Below are positions 45,554-58,082 of a stretch of DNA of 64,000 bases, in pieces. Origin of the DNA: Naematelia aurantialba (Eukaryota; Basidiomycota; Tremellomycetes; Tremellales; Naemateliaceae); assembly GCA_021527695.1 (NCBI GenBank), contig JAKFAO010000006.1:682001-746000 (forward strand). The letters run 5' to 3'. The notes beneath the pieces were generated by a model, which did not search any database, was not told where the DNA came from, and worked only from the letters and a program-made list of their open reading frames with translations. Position 1 is the first letter of the stretch, and each line of letters starts with the position of its first letter. Both the position numbers and the translations under genes were made by a program.

Positions 45554-45796
45554 CCCCGGGGACGCATGCTTCTCCTTCACCACCTCGTCAACACTGACAT
45601 GTCCCGATACGGTAACTCACGCAAGGGGGATCAGATCAGACTGTGAGGTATATCTCTGACGACAGGGTCCCCTGCCGAGCCTCACCCCTCTCACGCCGTG
45701 ATCCCCTCCAAACCATCCACCCCACCCTACAGGACCAGTGTCTGCCGTCTGCCCTTCCTGCTACTGCTTTGGCACTGATCTGGATCCAAGGGTACA

Positions 45797-48421
45797 ATGC
45801 CTCGGGCAACCAAGAATGCCAGTATAGGGCGAGCCGCGCTGGCCGCGCCGTACCCGTTGCCAATCATCGTGACTCGCTCACACACTCACGCAGCCCCGGC
45901 CCCGGCCCCGGCAGCTGCTCCTCCTGCACCAGAGCCAGCCAGCGACGCCCAGCCCCAGGAATCAAGCTCGGGCTCTGGCTCCGGCTTTCCCGCGGCAAAG
46001 CACAACTGGCGGGAGGCACCACCGGCCTTCCCTCCTATCCCGTATCCGGCAAGGGACCGCACTCAGCCCAGGCGACGGAAATGCAGCTGGCGCATCAAGC
46101 TGCAAGGTATGATCATGTCCGGCCTCCCAGATGATACGCCCGGAACAGATCTCGAAGTCAATGCGGAACCCGACGGGCCGGACATGGAGCTCATCAAGCG
46201 GTTCGGTGATTGGACCCTGGCCGATGAGAAGGAGAAAAATGTGTGTCACCGGCATGTATGTCAGATGTCCGACTGACGCAGCGCAGACCTCGGTGACAAC
46301 CAATCTCCTTCAAGCCGCATTCCAAACGGTCATACCCGCTGCATATACAGAGTTGGATCACAACTACTACCCGTTCACGGTACCTCATCTAGCTGGCGCG
46401 GCCCACGCTGGTGCCACAGCCGGTGCAAGTGGCGGCTTACTGCCCCCTCTCACTCTTGATGCACCCATCACCCCGTATACTCCCGGGAATATCGGAGCGA
46501 TGGCCCCTCCCTATGTGGAGTCGAGCGATGCCGATGATTCAGAGTACATGCCAGGCGATACCGACATCTCTTCTTGGATCTCGGGCGCAGAGGATGAGGA
46601 TCTGACCCCGCATGCCTCTCCAAGGGTGAGTTGGCGGACTAGCTACATTAGCCTCACCCGTTGCATAATTCATGTTGACACTCCCAGTCTGTGGCACTGG
46701 AGACACCCCAGACGTCTCGTCCAGGGCACCAGCTGCTCAGCGGCTCTACGACTGGTTACCTCCCTCTCCCCGGTCAGGGCCAGCAGTACCCAGCGTCGTC
46801 GCTCCTGCGTCCCACTGCAGCGGGGTACGAGTCGGACGCGAGCTCGGTAGAGACGACGATCACCCGTATCCCGCGGAGCAAGTTCTCTCGCGAGCGGCGA
46901 CACATGTACACCTCCAAGGGATATGTCCGTAGGAACCCTCCACGTGCGGCGGGGAACAACGACGCGGTGCCGGCTGTGTTTGAGCTGTCCAGGCCGTTCC
47001 ACACCAACTTTGACTCTGGCTTCCACATTGGCTTTGACTTTCCGCGGTCCTTCGCGACCCGGCACAGCGGCGAACGAGCCCTCGCGCTGCCGCCGATCAC
47101 AGAGGAAGTGGAGTCGGAGGCTGTGCGCGCCTGGTCGCCGCAGCCCATGTCTATCGATCCTCGGTCCGCCACGCGCTCGGCCCCCGACTGGCCGACAACG
47201 ATGTCGACGTCGACGTCGACGGCGGCGCTCCCGCTCCCGCTTCACATTGGTCACGAGAGACGACGCCGTGATCGAGATCGTGATCTTGACCGTGATCTTC
47301 GCCAATATTCCTCGGCGCTGTCGCCTGTTCACGGCTTCACCCGCGGCCTGCGCCTACCGTCTGCGCCGGCACACCGCAACGCGCCGTTCCCCATTGACAA
47401 GGCTTGCCACAACTTCCTTCTTGCACACAAGGTGCACGCCCTGCGGCGACGGGAGTCGATGATGCGGCGCGCACAGCAGCTCATGCTCGTCGCTCAGCAA
47501 GAGTACTCGTTTGCGCAGAACATGATGATCGAGCCGTCCCCGATGGACATTGACGAACGCGAAGGGTACTTTGCAATGCAGCAGGATGAGCGCCTTGGGC
47601 GTGTCAACCACTTTGACGATGCGATAGCGGCGTCTACTCGTACTCCGTCGGCTCGTCGGGCCAGCCAAGGCCGTTCTGACTCACACGGCCAGTCGTCGGT
47701 GCAGGCTCACGCGCGTGCGGCCGCGCCGCCGCGCAAGCGCGCTCGGATCGAGTCCGAGTCGGAGATCGACATCGAGCCGCCGTCCCACGCGTCACGTACG
47801 CCTCACATGGCGCACACGCCGCACAGGCCGCACACGTCACACACGTCACACACGTCCCCGCTGACCGGTCTCACGCGGTCCGAGGAATCACAGCTGGGGC
47901 CATACTACCTCCCCCACGGCTCGCCCCGCCAGACCGCTCAGACCGCGTCGGCACCGCTCCCCTCGGCCCGTCGCGCTGCAGCCCCAGCCCCAGCCCCAGC
48001 CCCAGCTGTCGGCGGGGCAAGACAGCCGCCGCAGCAGGCGGGAGCGGCATCGGGCCCCGCTCATGGCCGGCGGAGACGGGGCGATAATCCGCAAAGCACG
48101 TACGAGCTCATGCTGGCCATTGCGGAGCGGAAGGAGGACGAGGCGCGGCTGCTGCGCGAGATGGTGCTGGAGCAGGGGGACGCCGGGCCCGGCCCGTCGA
48201 GTGTGCCTGACAAGCCGAGCCAGCGCAGCAAGCGCAGAAAGCAGTCGAGAGGCTGTTCCACCAGGATGAGCATGAGCTTGGACCTCCCGGACGCGTACCC
48301 CCCGCAAACTGACGCCCCCTCCCCCGCTCACCCTCACCCCCACCCTCACCCTCACGACCACGCTCGGGCCCAGGCCCAGGCAAACGAGAAGCGGATCAAG
48401 TCGCATCGTCTACAACATTAG
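45797..48421 (+). CDS. 838-aa largely disordered protein, unrecognised
   Basis: Exons 45797-46240, 46287-46625 and 46688-48421 join in phase. The N-terminus is Ala/Pro-rich with a possible basic head (MPRATKNASIGRAALAAP). Two more ordered stretches are visible: DMELIKRFGDWTLADEKEK, and a helical FPIDKACHNFLLAHKVHALR followed by RRESMMRRAQQLMLVAQQ and FAQNMMIEPSPMDID. Acidic DSEYMPGDTDISSWISGAED and basic PPRKRARIESESEIDI patches suggest a nuclear protein. The tail has His/Thr, Ala/Pro and Pro/His repeats, then a helix (TYELMLAIAERKEDEARLL). No known domain was recognised; a regulatory role is inference. Confidence 0.65.
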
Positions 48422-49180
48422 GTCCTTAGACCTCCGAGCCGCGCCCGGCGGTGAATAGCGCTGTGCTCTACCGCAGCAGATGGCACGGTACGTCGCGTTT
48501 GGTGTAGAGTACCATGAGATCGGAAGGGATGGGTGCTACATGTGTAAATAACGTCGGCAAATGGCGCGATACATTACTATTATGACGATCGGATCGATAC
48601 TGCACGATAGACATACTATTGGATTCATACATGTACGATAGTCACAATGCCCACATGGTATGCTTGCTTGTATCAGCACAACATGTATGTATCATATCAA
48701 CCTATGCATGTAACTTCAACCTCATCTCTTAACATGTTCGGGAATGGACCGCTCTGACGCACGCAACACTCGGCCGGTTGGTCCATACACCAGACGCCAG
48801 ACGCCGAGACGTCGAGAGCTCGGCATGTCCAATTTATTGAATGCATCGTCATGATCGTGTTATGCTACAACAACTACGTCGTTCAGTGACAAACGGTTTC
48901 ACTCTGCGTCCAGTATTGTACTAGCACTTGATTCCAGCTCGTGATCTTGCCCATTTCCCATCTAGTCCCCCTGACCATCTGTCCCATCTCGTTTTAACCA
49001 TCTTCTCCATCATCTCTCCCCATCATCTGTCCTCATCGTCTCTCCCTAACCATCTTCTCCATCGTCTCTCCCTAACCATGTTCTCCATCAGCTCTCCCCA
49101 TCATCTCTCACCGCCATCCCTCCACGCACCTTCCCTCATCCCTCAGAGCCGGCCAGGCTCACGAATGCTCAAGTTCAAGT
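48422..49180. other. Convergent intergenic region with CT-rich repeats
   Basis: 759 bp between two stop codons, tail to tail. The first part is AT-rich, as expected of 3' UTR and polyadenylation regions. At about 48970-49130 the plus strand has irregular repeats of CCATCTTCTCCATC and TCGTCTCTCCCTAA. No gene seen. Confidence 0.5.
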
Positions 49181-52100
49181 TCACATGACTCGCCCAGCCT
49201 TGCTGAACAAGCCTTTGATCCCCCTCTTCCCCCTCACACTCCTTCCATCAACCTCGCCTCCACTCCCACTCCCGCCCCCACCATCTCCGCCTCCGCCATA
49301 CATCTGCATCTGCCCCTTGCCTCCGGGTCGTGAAAAGTTCCCCGTCGATGCCGCCGCCGTCGGCTGCACGTACATGCTCTGCGCCATACGGGGGCTCAAT
49401 ACTTCCCCATTACGTACACGCGGACGATCGGCCAGGAGATCGTAGCTCGCCCGAGGCTGGGCCATGTGTTGGTGCTGGCTTTGTTGCTGTGGCTGTGGCT
49501 GTTGCCGTTGCGGCTGCGGCTGCGACTGCGACTGTGCCTGTCGATATCGAGGATCAAAGCCCAGAGAAGGTGAACCTGAAGCCGATTGGAGCGAAGGCGA
49601 GTAGGCAGCCTGCACGCTCAGGTACCCAGCAGAAAGGGGAGCTTGAAGTCGCTCTCGCTCGAAAGCGGGACTGCTGGCATATCCTGCAGGAAGGGAAAAG
49701 TCGACCTGGTCTGAAAGCTCTGCGCCAGTCGCGAACGAATCGGGCGATGCGGCATACGGTGCAGCCGCCTTTCGCGCGCCCTCTGTACCCAGCGGTGGGA
49801 GGGGCGGGAGCGTCTTGAACCGATTTGGAGACAGCGGCGGATTCGGCGAAGACGACGGCGGGGCTGGTGCAGAAGCCTGTGAATGTGCAAAGAAAGGCAT
49901 ATTGGAATTGGGAGGCGGCGTCTCGATGTAACTCGAGCTAGAAAGCGTCGAGGCAGTCTTGCTGGCCGCATGTGGCCGTGCATGGAGGGCAATCGGCGAC
50001 CATTTCGAACTGGAATTATCCATCGAGGTCAGAGTGCCCCTTAGCATTGTAATCTCGTCGTGGCTCGCTGCTTCGGGGCTCGCTCGAAGCCCTCGACCGG
50101 CAAGCACCTCGTATGTCGTACCGATACGAGCAGACTCTTCGGCTGCAAATTCACCTAGCCCTCCTCCGCTCGCTCGGCGATCACGGTTCCGGGCTGAAGC
50201 GTAGCTCTCACGCCAGCGTCCTGTCGTCGCATAACGAGAGCTCGTTGGACTGGCACTTGGGCTGCCGCTTGACGACGAGCCGGCCATGGGAGCAGACACC
50301 GAGCGCAAGTTGTATGGCAAATCGCCATTCCCAGTTGAATTGCGCTTCGCACCGGCAGTGGAAGATTGCGAGCTGGTGAGCATCGATGAACTTGAACCAC
50401 TTCGTTCCCGATTAGGCTGTCTCTCTCCCCGGCCAACTAGGTAAGACAGCGGTGGCGGGGGAACCAGCGGGGTTCCCAGATCCGACGCACTGTCCTCTAC
50501 ACGGGGAGGTTGTTGATTTGGTTTGTTGGTCGCCTTGCGGTCCTTCTTCATCTTTCGGAAGAATCCCTTGAAGCCCGACGATTTGTGTGGTGTCGGCTCA
50601 TCCTCTGCTTCATCCTTGAGGGCCTGCGATAGTCGAGAAGCACTGGTCGATGTGGAGATGCGCTCATCGCGCTGCGTGGGTGTGCGACCCGTGACGGACG
50701 ACGATCGCGAATTGCGACTGAAGAAGCCGGGTCGAGATGGCGACGCCATAGAGACAGCTCGAGGGTGACTGTTAACCTGCCCTTCTCCCCGGAAATTGCG
50801 TCGGTCCTCGTCCAGTCCGATACTGCGTTGATCAGCTTCTACCCTCAGTGCAAAGGCCGGGACATACTGCATATCCATCATACTCCCACTACCGCCTTGA
50901 CTGCCGCCAAACAGGCTCGTCACGCTGCCTCCCCATCGTCCCCAGAGACTCCTTCGTCCGTGGCCGCCTTCACTGCCATCTCTTCCTGCAACGGCACCTG
51001 CTCGGACTGCAAACGAGAACGGCCTTAATCCGCTCTCCACGGGCGAGATTGGTGACCACAAGTCCTCCTCCTCATCCATGTTGTCGTCGCCGATACGTGC
51101 ACTTCGGTCGAGGATGCTGGGAATGCTTACGCCTTTCGCATGCCTTGCATGCGCAGAAGCGGTAAGAGCCCGGGAGCGCTGCACGAGTGCCGCTGGCTCT
51201 CGATCTGGGTAGAAGTGCGTGAGAGGACGGTTAAAGGAGACAGGTGCATTGCGAGGTGTAGACGCATTGGCGAGATTGGCAGGCGAGGAGGGACTGGGTC
51301 GGACAACAGATAGAGCTGATGCTTGAACGGGAGAGGTAAATGCTCCGCGCATCTGCTCGCTCAGTTCTCGGGCGTGTCGTCCGTCCCAGGTAATTGAGCC
51401 CGTTCGAGGTCCAGGGATGGCGGAAACATCGCGTCGGGGGCTAGTGTCCGGAATGGGGACATCGCCTGGCGGGGGATAGTATCCAAGCCGCTTCGCCTCT
51501 GCTTTGATCTCGCGGATAAGGCCAGATTGCTGTTGAATATACGCAAGAAGGGTGTTGTAGCGATGTTGCGACGCAGAAGGAAACTATCAGAGGATCAGGA
51601 TCGATTTGCAGTAAGAAACAGCGGACGTGCCTTTGTCATGACAGCTTTGATACCCTCTTCTGTCAAGCGCCCTCCATGTCGGCCTCGAAAGCCCTTCGGT
51701 AGACCTTCTCCTTTTGGCCCTTCTTCCCACTGGAAGCCTCGCCATCCAACCTCCTTGGCTACTTTTTGATCGGTGTCTCTTCGCCTTGCACGCGACGCAT
51801 CCCGCTGTCGCTTTGCGGCTGTTCTCCTCATCACTTCCGGCTCCTCCAAAGAAAATGCTGTAGAAAGAGGGCTCGTACTAGAGCTGTCAAGGTCGGTGTC
51901 CTCGGAGTGATCCAGAGAAGGTGTGTGAGTGCTTTTGACAGACTCGTCGCCCATAGATTTGAGCAGTGCTTCTTCTCTCCATTTTAGCTCCTCCCACCCG
52001 GCATCACTACTCCTGGACCACACTCCAGGTCCTTGCACATCAACGTCGGCCAAGTCACGGTCTCTCATCATGCACTCCAAGCATACCTCTTCCTGAAGGA

Positions 52101-53433
52101 CCAGCTGTTTGGAAGCCACAGGCCTGCCAACGCCGACTGACGCCTGATTTGCGCGAGGAGTGGCAGCCGTAGTTGCAGCATATGGCCCAGAATCAGCAAG
52201 ACCTGCCACTACCGGCAAGGACGAAGCGCAATTGGTAGGTTGAGGCTTTGGTGTTACGTGCTGGCGAGGCAATGCTGGAGGTATCGGAAGAGGTTCATTC
52301 GCCTTGGATGTTGGGGCGAGCACCCCAAACGAACCGCGAGGAGCACCTGGCGGCGGCCACGTCGAGGAGGCGACCGGAGGTTGAGGAAGATTTGCGTTCC
52401 GTGGTGCATTGTCAAGGACCGGTGGTGCAGGCAACGAGCCTGGAGGCCCCGATTCGGCGGTCGGACCAGAAGTGCGATTTGAAGGTGGTCGGGGAAGTGA
52501 TCGTTTAGCTGTCGGCGAAACAGGTGACGTGTTCTTGAGGTCTTCGTGCGATGGCTTCTTCTCCAATCTTCTCGCGCTTGATGAGACGTCCGAGGTATCG
52601 ACCGACAGTGTCGGCCATGCGATTGGCATAACCAATGAGCCCGGCTTCACTGGTGTGGGCGATTGCTGTGAAGCGTCCGAGTTTCTCGGGGAGACGTGAT
52701 GAGGGGGAGTCATGTTGCCCACGACATCGACCAGCCTGACGGGAGAAGCACGAGATGCAGCAGGATTGGCATCAACTATCGTCCGCCGCCTAGCGATGCC
52801 AGGGGAGTCGCGAAGGACCGGTGACGCTGCGTCGAATTGCCGTTCTGCCGACAAGGAAGGGGCCAAGGGAGGAATGTGAATGGTGAGTGATGGACCGAGC
52901 GGCCGACAAGGCATGGGGGTCCGGGGTGCTGTAGACGACTGTTCCGACGAAGACGAGTAGGAACGAGTTGTAAAGGGCATTGCAGACAAGGGTCCGTCTA
53001 GAGCAAACATCTTGCCGCCAGACGGGGAGGGTTTGGCCGCCAGGGGAGGCGAGACCGAGACCGATGGATGGGACACGGGTGAAGGTCCCGAGGCCTGAAT
53101 TGGGGCGGGAGAATAGCTGGCAGCGTCTTGAGAGACGGAAAATGGCGTAGGAGACGACTGCTGTGGAACGTCGGAACCAGGTCGAACGTCCGGCGACAAA
53201 CGCGACTGCCGACTGGGACCGGTGTCTGAGCGCGTATCCCGTCTGAATCCCGTGTCTGTCGGACTCGTAGCAGCAGCGGGCACGAGCAAGGATGAAGGCG
53301 AACCGCGTGTGGGCGACGCGGGTATCGGGAAGGAATCGAGCGCCAACGAGTCGAAGGATCCGAGGTGGAGAATGGGGAATGGAAGAGTTGGAGGTCGGCT
53401 GGCGCTGGGAGACGTGTTGGGACTGGCGTCCAT
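49181..53433 (-). CDS. 1401-aa disordered protein with a CLECMMRD motif
   Basis: Two exons (51631-53433, 49181-51583) are joined by a 47-nt intron with a GC donor (AAG|GCACGT) and a TAG acceptor. Both flanks are in phase 0, and the second frame is open from the acceptor. Residues 1-480 are Ser/Pro-rich. The ordered core (about 485-640) carries EEVCLECMMRDRDLADVDVQ, PGVWSRSSDAGWEELKWREE and KEVGWRGFQWEEG. A helix follows the junction (YIQQQSGLIREIKAEAKRLG). I recall a CxECMMRDxDMADVDV protein conserved without a name across Dikarya; function unknown. The long C-terminus is Ser/Gly/Gln-rich and ends KGLFSKAGRVM. Two cysteines in the motif could bind metal, but this is speculation. Confidence 0.75.
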
Positions 53434-54329
53434 GCTTGTGGGTGTGTCGTTATGATCGTGGCGAGTCAGTCCATGCAGTGACGTATCATCGATGAATGGA
53501 CCCCGGATAATGAACGAGCTTAAAATGTGTCTCAGACCAAGGCTGTTCGAGACCTTTTGCCCAAAAACAAAAAAGAAAAAAAAAAAAACACTGGCTAGGT
53601 CAAGATGAGCAGCGGCACTCGATGCTTGAGGATGCCGTGACGGTCGAGCGAGGCATGCCGATGGTCTCAGAGCTGCAGTGCGGTGCGAGTGCTGCTTGGG
53701 CTGCTTTGTGACACTGGCGATGCACGTCAAGGTGATGGTTGAGCACGTCGTCGTGCTCGTCGTCGTCGTCGTCGCGTGTATAGGAAGCTGTGCCCTGAAG
53801 CAAGGAAAGAAAAGAGATCCCCGGCACATTTAGGCGCGCGAGGCTTTGAGGGTGAATTAGGCGCACACCAACAGATAGGCGCGCTGAGTCCAGCCACCGC
53901 CGCCCCGCAGTTTCCGGATGCGGCCAGATTTTGTTTGTTTTTATTTGTTTATGATAAGATTTGCTCTTCCGCCATCTGCAGCTGGGTCTTGCACCTCTCT
54001 TGACCTCGATGGATGACGGATGGAGTCTCATTCGCATCGGGCGCCATCTGGCACATGCCGAAATACTTGTTACTGCGGACTGCGCCGAACTAGCGATGCT
54101 TTCTAATGCTGGCCGACCAGAGGCGCCAGACGGGAGATGTCATACACGGACCCGTGATGCTTATCCCATTGCTGACAGCCGAGACTGTGAAGGTCCAGCT
54201 CGGGTTCGAGACGGCCGTCTGTCCTTTGACTTTCTCACTTGTTCTTCTTCCATCAGCACTGGCTGACCCGGCCTGGCCTTGACCTCCTGGCGTCCACAGC
54301 ATACCCCCCTCGTCCACCTCGCCGCGAAA
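53434..54329. promoter_or_regulatory. Divergent promoter with two GATA-type motifs upstream of the ferric reductase
   Basis: 896 bp between head-to-head start codons. A poly-A run lies at about 53566-53590. Two HGATAR-type sites occur on the ferric reductase side: AGATAG at about 53873 and TGATAAG at about 53952. In basidiomycetes and ascomycetes GATA factors (Cir1, Sre1, Urbs1) control ferric reductases through such sites. Two six-base matches in 900 bp are expected by chance, so this is only a candidate. Confidence 0.3.
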
Positions 54330-57300
54330 ATGGCGTTGCCGGCACCAGTAGGCTATCTGTATTGGTACACGACGTCTGTCATCCTCGCCATATTCACCTG
54401 CTTGAACATCATCTGCAAGCTGTATTACCATGTCACGCGGCCGGTGCCTATGAAGCGGCCCACACCTCTCACCGACCTGCCGACGAACACCAGCTCGCGC
54501 TCGTCGCAGACTCTGTCAGACAGCCCAGCTCCGGCGGACCCGTCAAAGCTCGAGTCAGGACAGCCTGCACCAGCATCACACGGCGATCGTGTGGGAAGGG
54601 CATCTCGCGCCGTCCTGGTGTTCATCGAGGAGATCTTCACCCTGACTGCGCTTCCTATTCCTCACCTCAAGTTCTGGATACAGCAGACCGCCAAAGACTC
54701 GTACCCAACCACCGAATTGGGATGCAACCTCGCGTACCTGGCGGGGACGCTGACGCTGTCATTCTACGGCAGTGAGTCCATCGTAGCCGCTGGCCATCGC
54801 CGTGCTGACCTGTGACAGCTGGTTGGGACGCATACACAGTGGCAAACCAGTCAGCGTGGCTTGCCGTCTCCCAGATCCCTCTGATCATCGCCCTGGCCGG
54901 CAAGAACAATCTCATTTCGAGTGAGCTGCAACCATGGCGTCCTCCATACGGTCGAAAGCTGATGATCGGGCAGTCCTGACCGGCATCTCATACGAAAAGC
55001 TCAACTTCCTCCATCGCGCTTCTGGGCGGGTTTGCGTCCTCGGCATCTGGATCCACGCCATTGGGCACTGGGTCGTTCTCCATGGATTCAGCAAGGCGCA
55101 GTGGCACACACATATCTCTCAATGGGTACGTTTTCCCAGGCCGATCATAGTGGTCCGAGCTAAGGGGTATAGGGCACGACCGGTCTCATCTCGTTCTCGT
55201 TGATCTATGCGCTGGCAATCCCGTGCATCCGGCGACGATTGTACGAATTCTTTCTGGTCGTGCACATCTGCACGGTCGCTTTGGCTATCGCAGCGTCCAT
55301 CATGCACTGGCGAGCCATGGATGTGTGGCTTTACGTGAGTCCGCGGCCGCTGCCTGTCGCCTGTCTTGAGCCGCTTCTGATGGCCGTAGCCTGGGATTGG
55401 ACTCTGGGCAGCTGATCGGTTATTCCGGGGGCTTCGTGTATTCGTACTGAACCACCTCTGGAAGGTGTGGCCCTCGCCGACTGGTGCCAGCATAACCTCG
55501 TCTGCCACGCTCACGCTTCTCACTCCGTCGGCCTTGATGGTCACGTTTGAAACTCCGTCCCGATTCCTGCGCTGGCAAGCAGGCCACCACTTCTACCTCA
55601 TCATGCCTGGCATGTCGCGCTTCCCGTGGGAGGCCCACCCATTCACAGCTGCGACGATTCCCAAGAACCCCGAGATCGGCGCGGACAGCGGCGAGTTGAC
55701 GTTTATCGTCAGAGTCCGCGATGGCTTTACGCGGCATATGAAAGACGCTGTGGACAAGGAGAGGCGGGCGCAGGGTCTTGGAGTGGACGAGCCATGCAAA
55801 ATCACCGTCAAGGCGGCAGTTGAAGGGCCGTACGGCCAAGGCAAGGACCTGCGCCGCTTCGACACGGTCCTCCTTCTGTGTGGTGCGTCTCTCTCCCGTC
55901 TTGCCTCTCAGACCTGGAGATCTGACAAGTGCAGGTGGTTCGGGTATCTCGTTGGCTACATCCAATTTGCTGCAGATCATCAAGGAGGCACGCGCAGGTC
56001 GAACTCAGGTCACGTCTGTGCAGATCATCTGGATGGTGAAATCCCGCCGTGAGTCTACGGCGGCATGCTACTCAGACACAGAGGCAAAGCACTGTCACAC
56101 CTAGAGTGACTGATGAGCAAAGCTGACCTGGAGCAGTGCATTTGAACTGGATTTCGCCCTTGTTGATGGCACATGTCAGTTCTTTGCCGGCAGGATTGAC
56201 CGTGGACCTGCACATCCACGTGACCAAGCACTACCTGGGCCGCACGGGGTCCATGTCTCTCAACGCTGCCCTGCCTGCCGATCCGTCCATTGCGAATAAC
56301 GGTTGGCAGCAGTACCTCCACATTCGTGCGCGTCAACCCCGTCGGCGCAAATCTCGACTGTTCTCCACCATGTCTTGGGCGACATTCACCAATGCGTTCG
56401 ACCTGCGTCGAGACCACTCTGGTGGCTCCAACACACGGCGTGGCTCACAGGCTGTGCTGTCGACCGGACCTGAAAAGTCGAGAAAGCGCAAACACAGTGT
56501 GCCGAGGTCTTCGGGGCGGAGTTCGGGGGACGAAAAGGACCCGAGTCGAGACAACAAGGACAAGGAGAAAAGCAGCCGCCGCTCCCAGAGCGACAGGGGC
56601 GAGAGTGACCTTGACACGGACACCGAGCAAGACCAGATCAAAGTGCCGACTTTCAAGTGGTCCGAGGGATACAACGATGTGGGGACTGCGGCCGATCCCG
56701 CGATGAAGTGGGGCCGGGGGAAACGAGCGAGCGAGGCGCCGTCGTTCAACGCGTTGCAAGAGGAAGGCGACATCGCCGACCAAGACTTCCCGCCTGACGA
56801 CGCCGTGCATGTCCGGTCCGTAGAAGTCGAGGTTATCGACTTTGCCGAAGCACCTCCAACCGCTCGGGCATCCGTAGGTCCCCGAGTGTCGTTTGAGACG
56901 TCGGAACAGCAGCGCGCTCGGGTATCGCAGGCGTCTTCGAGCGAGAGCACGCGGTCTCCGCGGTCCAAAGCCCGCGACTTGGGCAGCAGCACTGGCGGTG
57001 CGCGCTCATCCCTTGAAGTCCCCGACGTCGCGGCGCCAGGCGCGTCGGTCCCAGCCCCGATCCACGGCGCTCCGGAGCGGGGGCGCGGGCGCGAGCGGAA
57101 TACAGACGTCAGCCCTCGGACTGCAGTGCGCGGGCCGTCTGCCCTGGCGCACGAGGTCGAGCCGGACGCCGACGACGAGGGCCCACACTCCGCTGCTCCT
57201 GGCTCTTCTATCCCTGGCTCGCCCCTCTCGCCCGCCGCGCCCCTCTCGCCCGCCGCGCCCGAACTGCCACCACAGCCGGTGCATCTCGCGAGCCCGTACC

Positions 57301-58082
57301 CCGTGCCGCCGCAGCTTATGATGTATCCTTCTGCGCCGGCGCCGCGGCACCGAGCGCTGTCGTTTGCGCTGAACGACGACCACCGGCGCGGCTCGCTGAG
57401 CCAGTCTCAGGCGTCGTCGTCACCGCCGTCGTCGTCTCGCCGCGCGTCGCTCTTGGCGCCCATCGCGCGCCGCGCATCGGCAATACAGAACCAGCTGTCG
57501 ATCATCCTGCACCCCGACGAGTCTGGCTCGAGCTACTCGCCGACGCAGCGGCAGCCGAGGTTCCTCGACGGGCCCCTCGCTGTGCCCACTCGATCGGGAT
57601 CCCCGAGCTCAGACCCGGGCCCTGGATTCGAATTCGCGCCTGGGTTCGGGCTGGACGTGGGCGTGGGATCGCCAGCGGGGCCGGGGGGGCACCTCTCGAT
57701 CCCGATGATGCGGGGAACGTCCGAGCAGTCGGTGCTGACCGACGGCGCGCTCACGCCCGCGCTCTCCGAGCAGGGCCGCACGACGCCCACGGCCCTGTCG
57801 TTCGGCGCGACCGAGCCCGCCCGGCGGCGCCAGTCGGTCGGCTTGGAACACATTGTGCACTGGCACGAAGGGCGCGCCGACCTCCGCGCCGTCATCGAGG
57901 AGTGTCTGCGGGGGATCCAGGAGAACAGGAAGGACGGAGGCGGGTGGCTGAGCGTGAGCGCCTGCGGGCCAAAGAGCCTCTTGGACACCGCGAGAGACTC
58001 GGTCAGAGAAGTGACCGCCGTCAAGGCCGTATGGGCCGGCGGCGTCGGTATCCAGTTTAGAGCAGAGACCTTTGGATGGTAG
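54330..58082 (+). CDS. Ferric/cupric reductase (FRE family) with large disordered insertion
   Basis: Seven exons (54330-54771, 54819-54920, 54974-55125, 55173-55334, 55390-55882, 55935-56048, 56137-58082) give 1136 aa. The membrane core has two His pairs spaced by 13 residues (His195/209 and His263/277), the bis-haem signature. FAD binding is HPFT (369-372), NADPH binding is GPYG (432-435) and CGGSGI (about 450), and the protein ends VSACGPKSLLD...FRAETFGW, the standard family C-terminus. The enzyme passes electrons from NADPH through FAD and haem to extracytosolic Fe(III) or Cu(II), feeding high-affinity uptake. Family proteins are usually 600-750 aa. Here about 500 Ser/Arg/Pro-rich residues (about 560-1055) separate VTKHYLGRTG from the CGP motif. 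An alternative upstream start exists in the same frame at 54279. Confidence 0.93.

Noticed and set aside
46670..47332. A 220-aa minus-strand frame and its 132-aa neighbour
   Set aside because: Both are antisense to the last exon of the disordered 838-aa gene and have random Arg-rich composition.
49001..49130. CT-rich repeats considered as a transposon remnant
   Set aside because: No terminal repeats, target duplication or transposase-like frame; consistent with simple-sequence 3' region.
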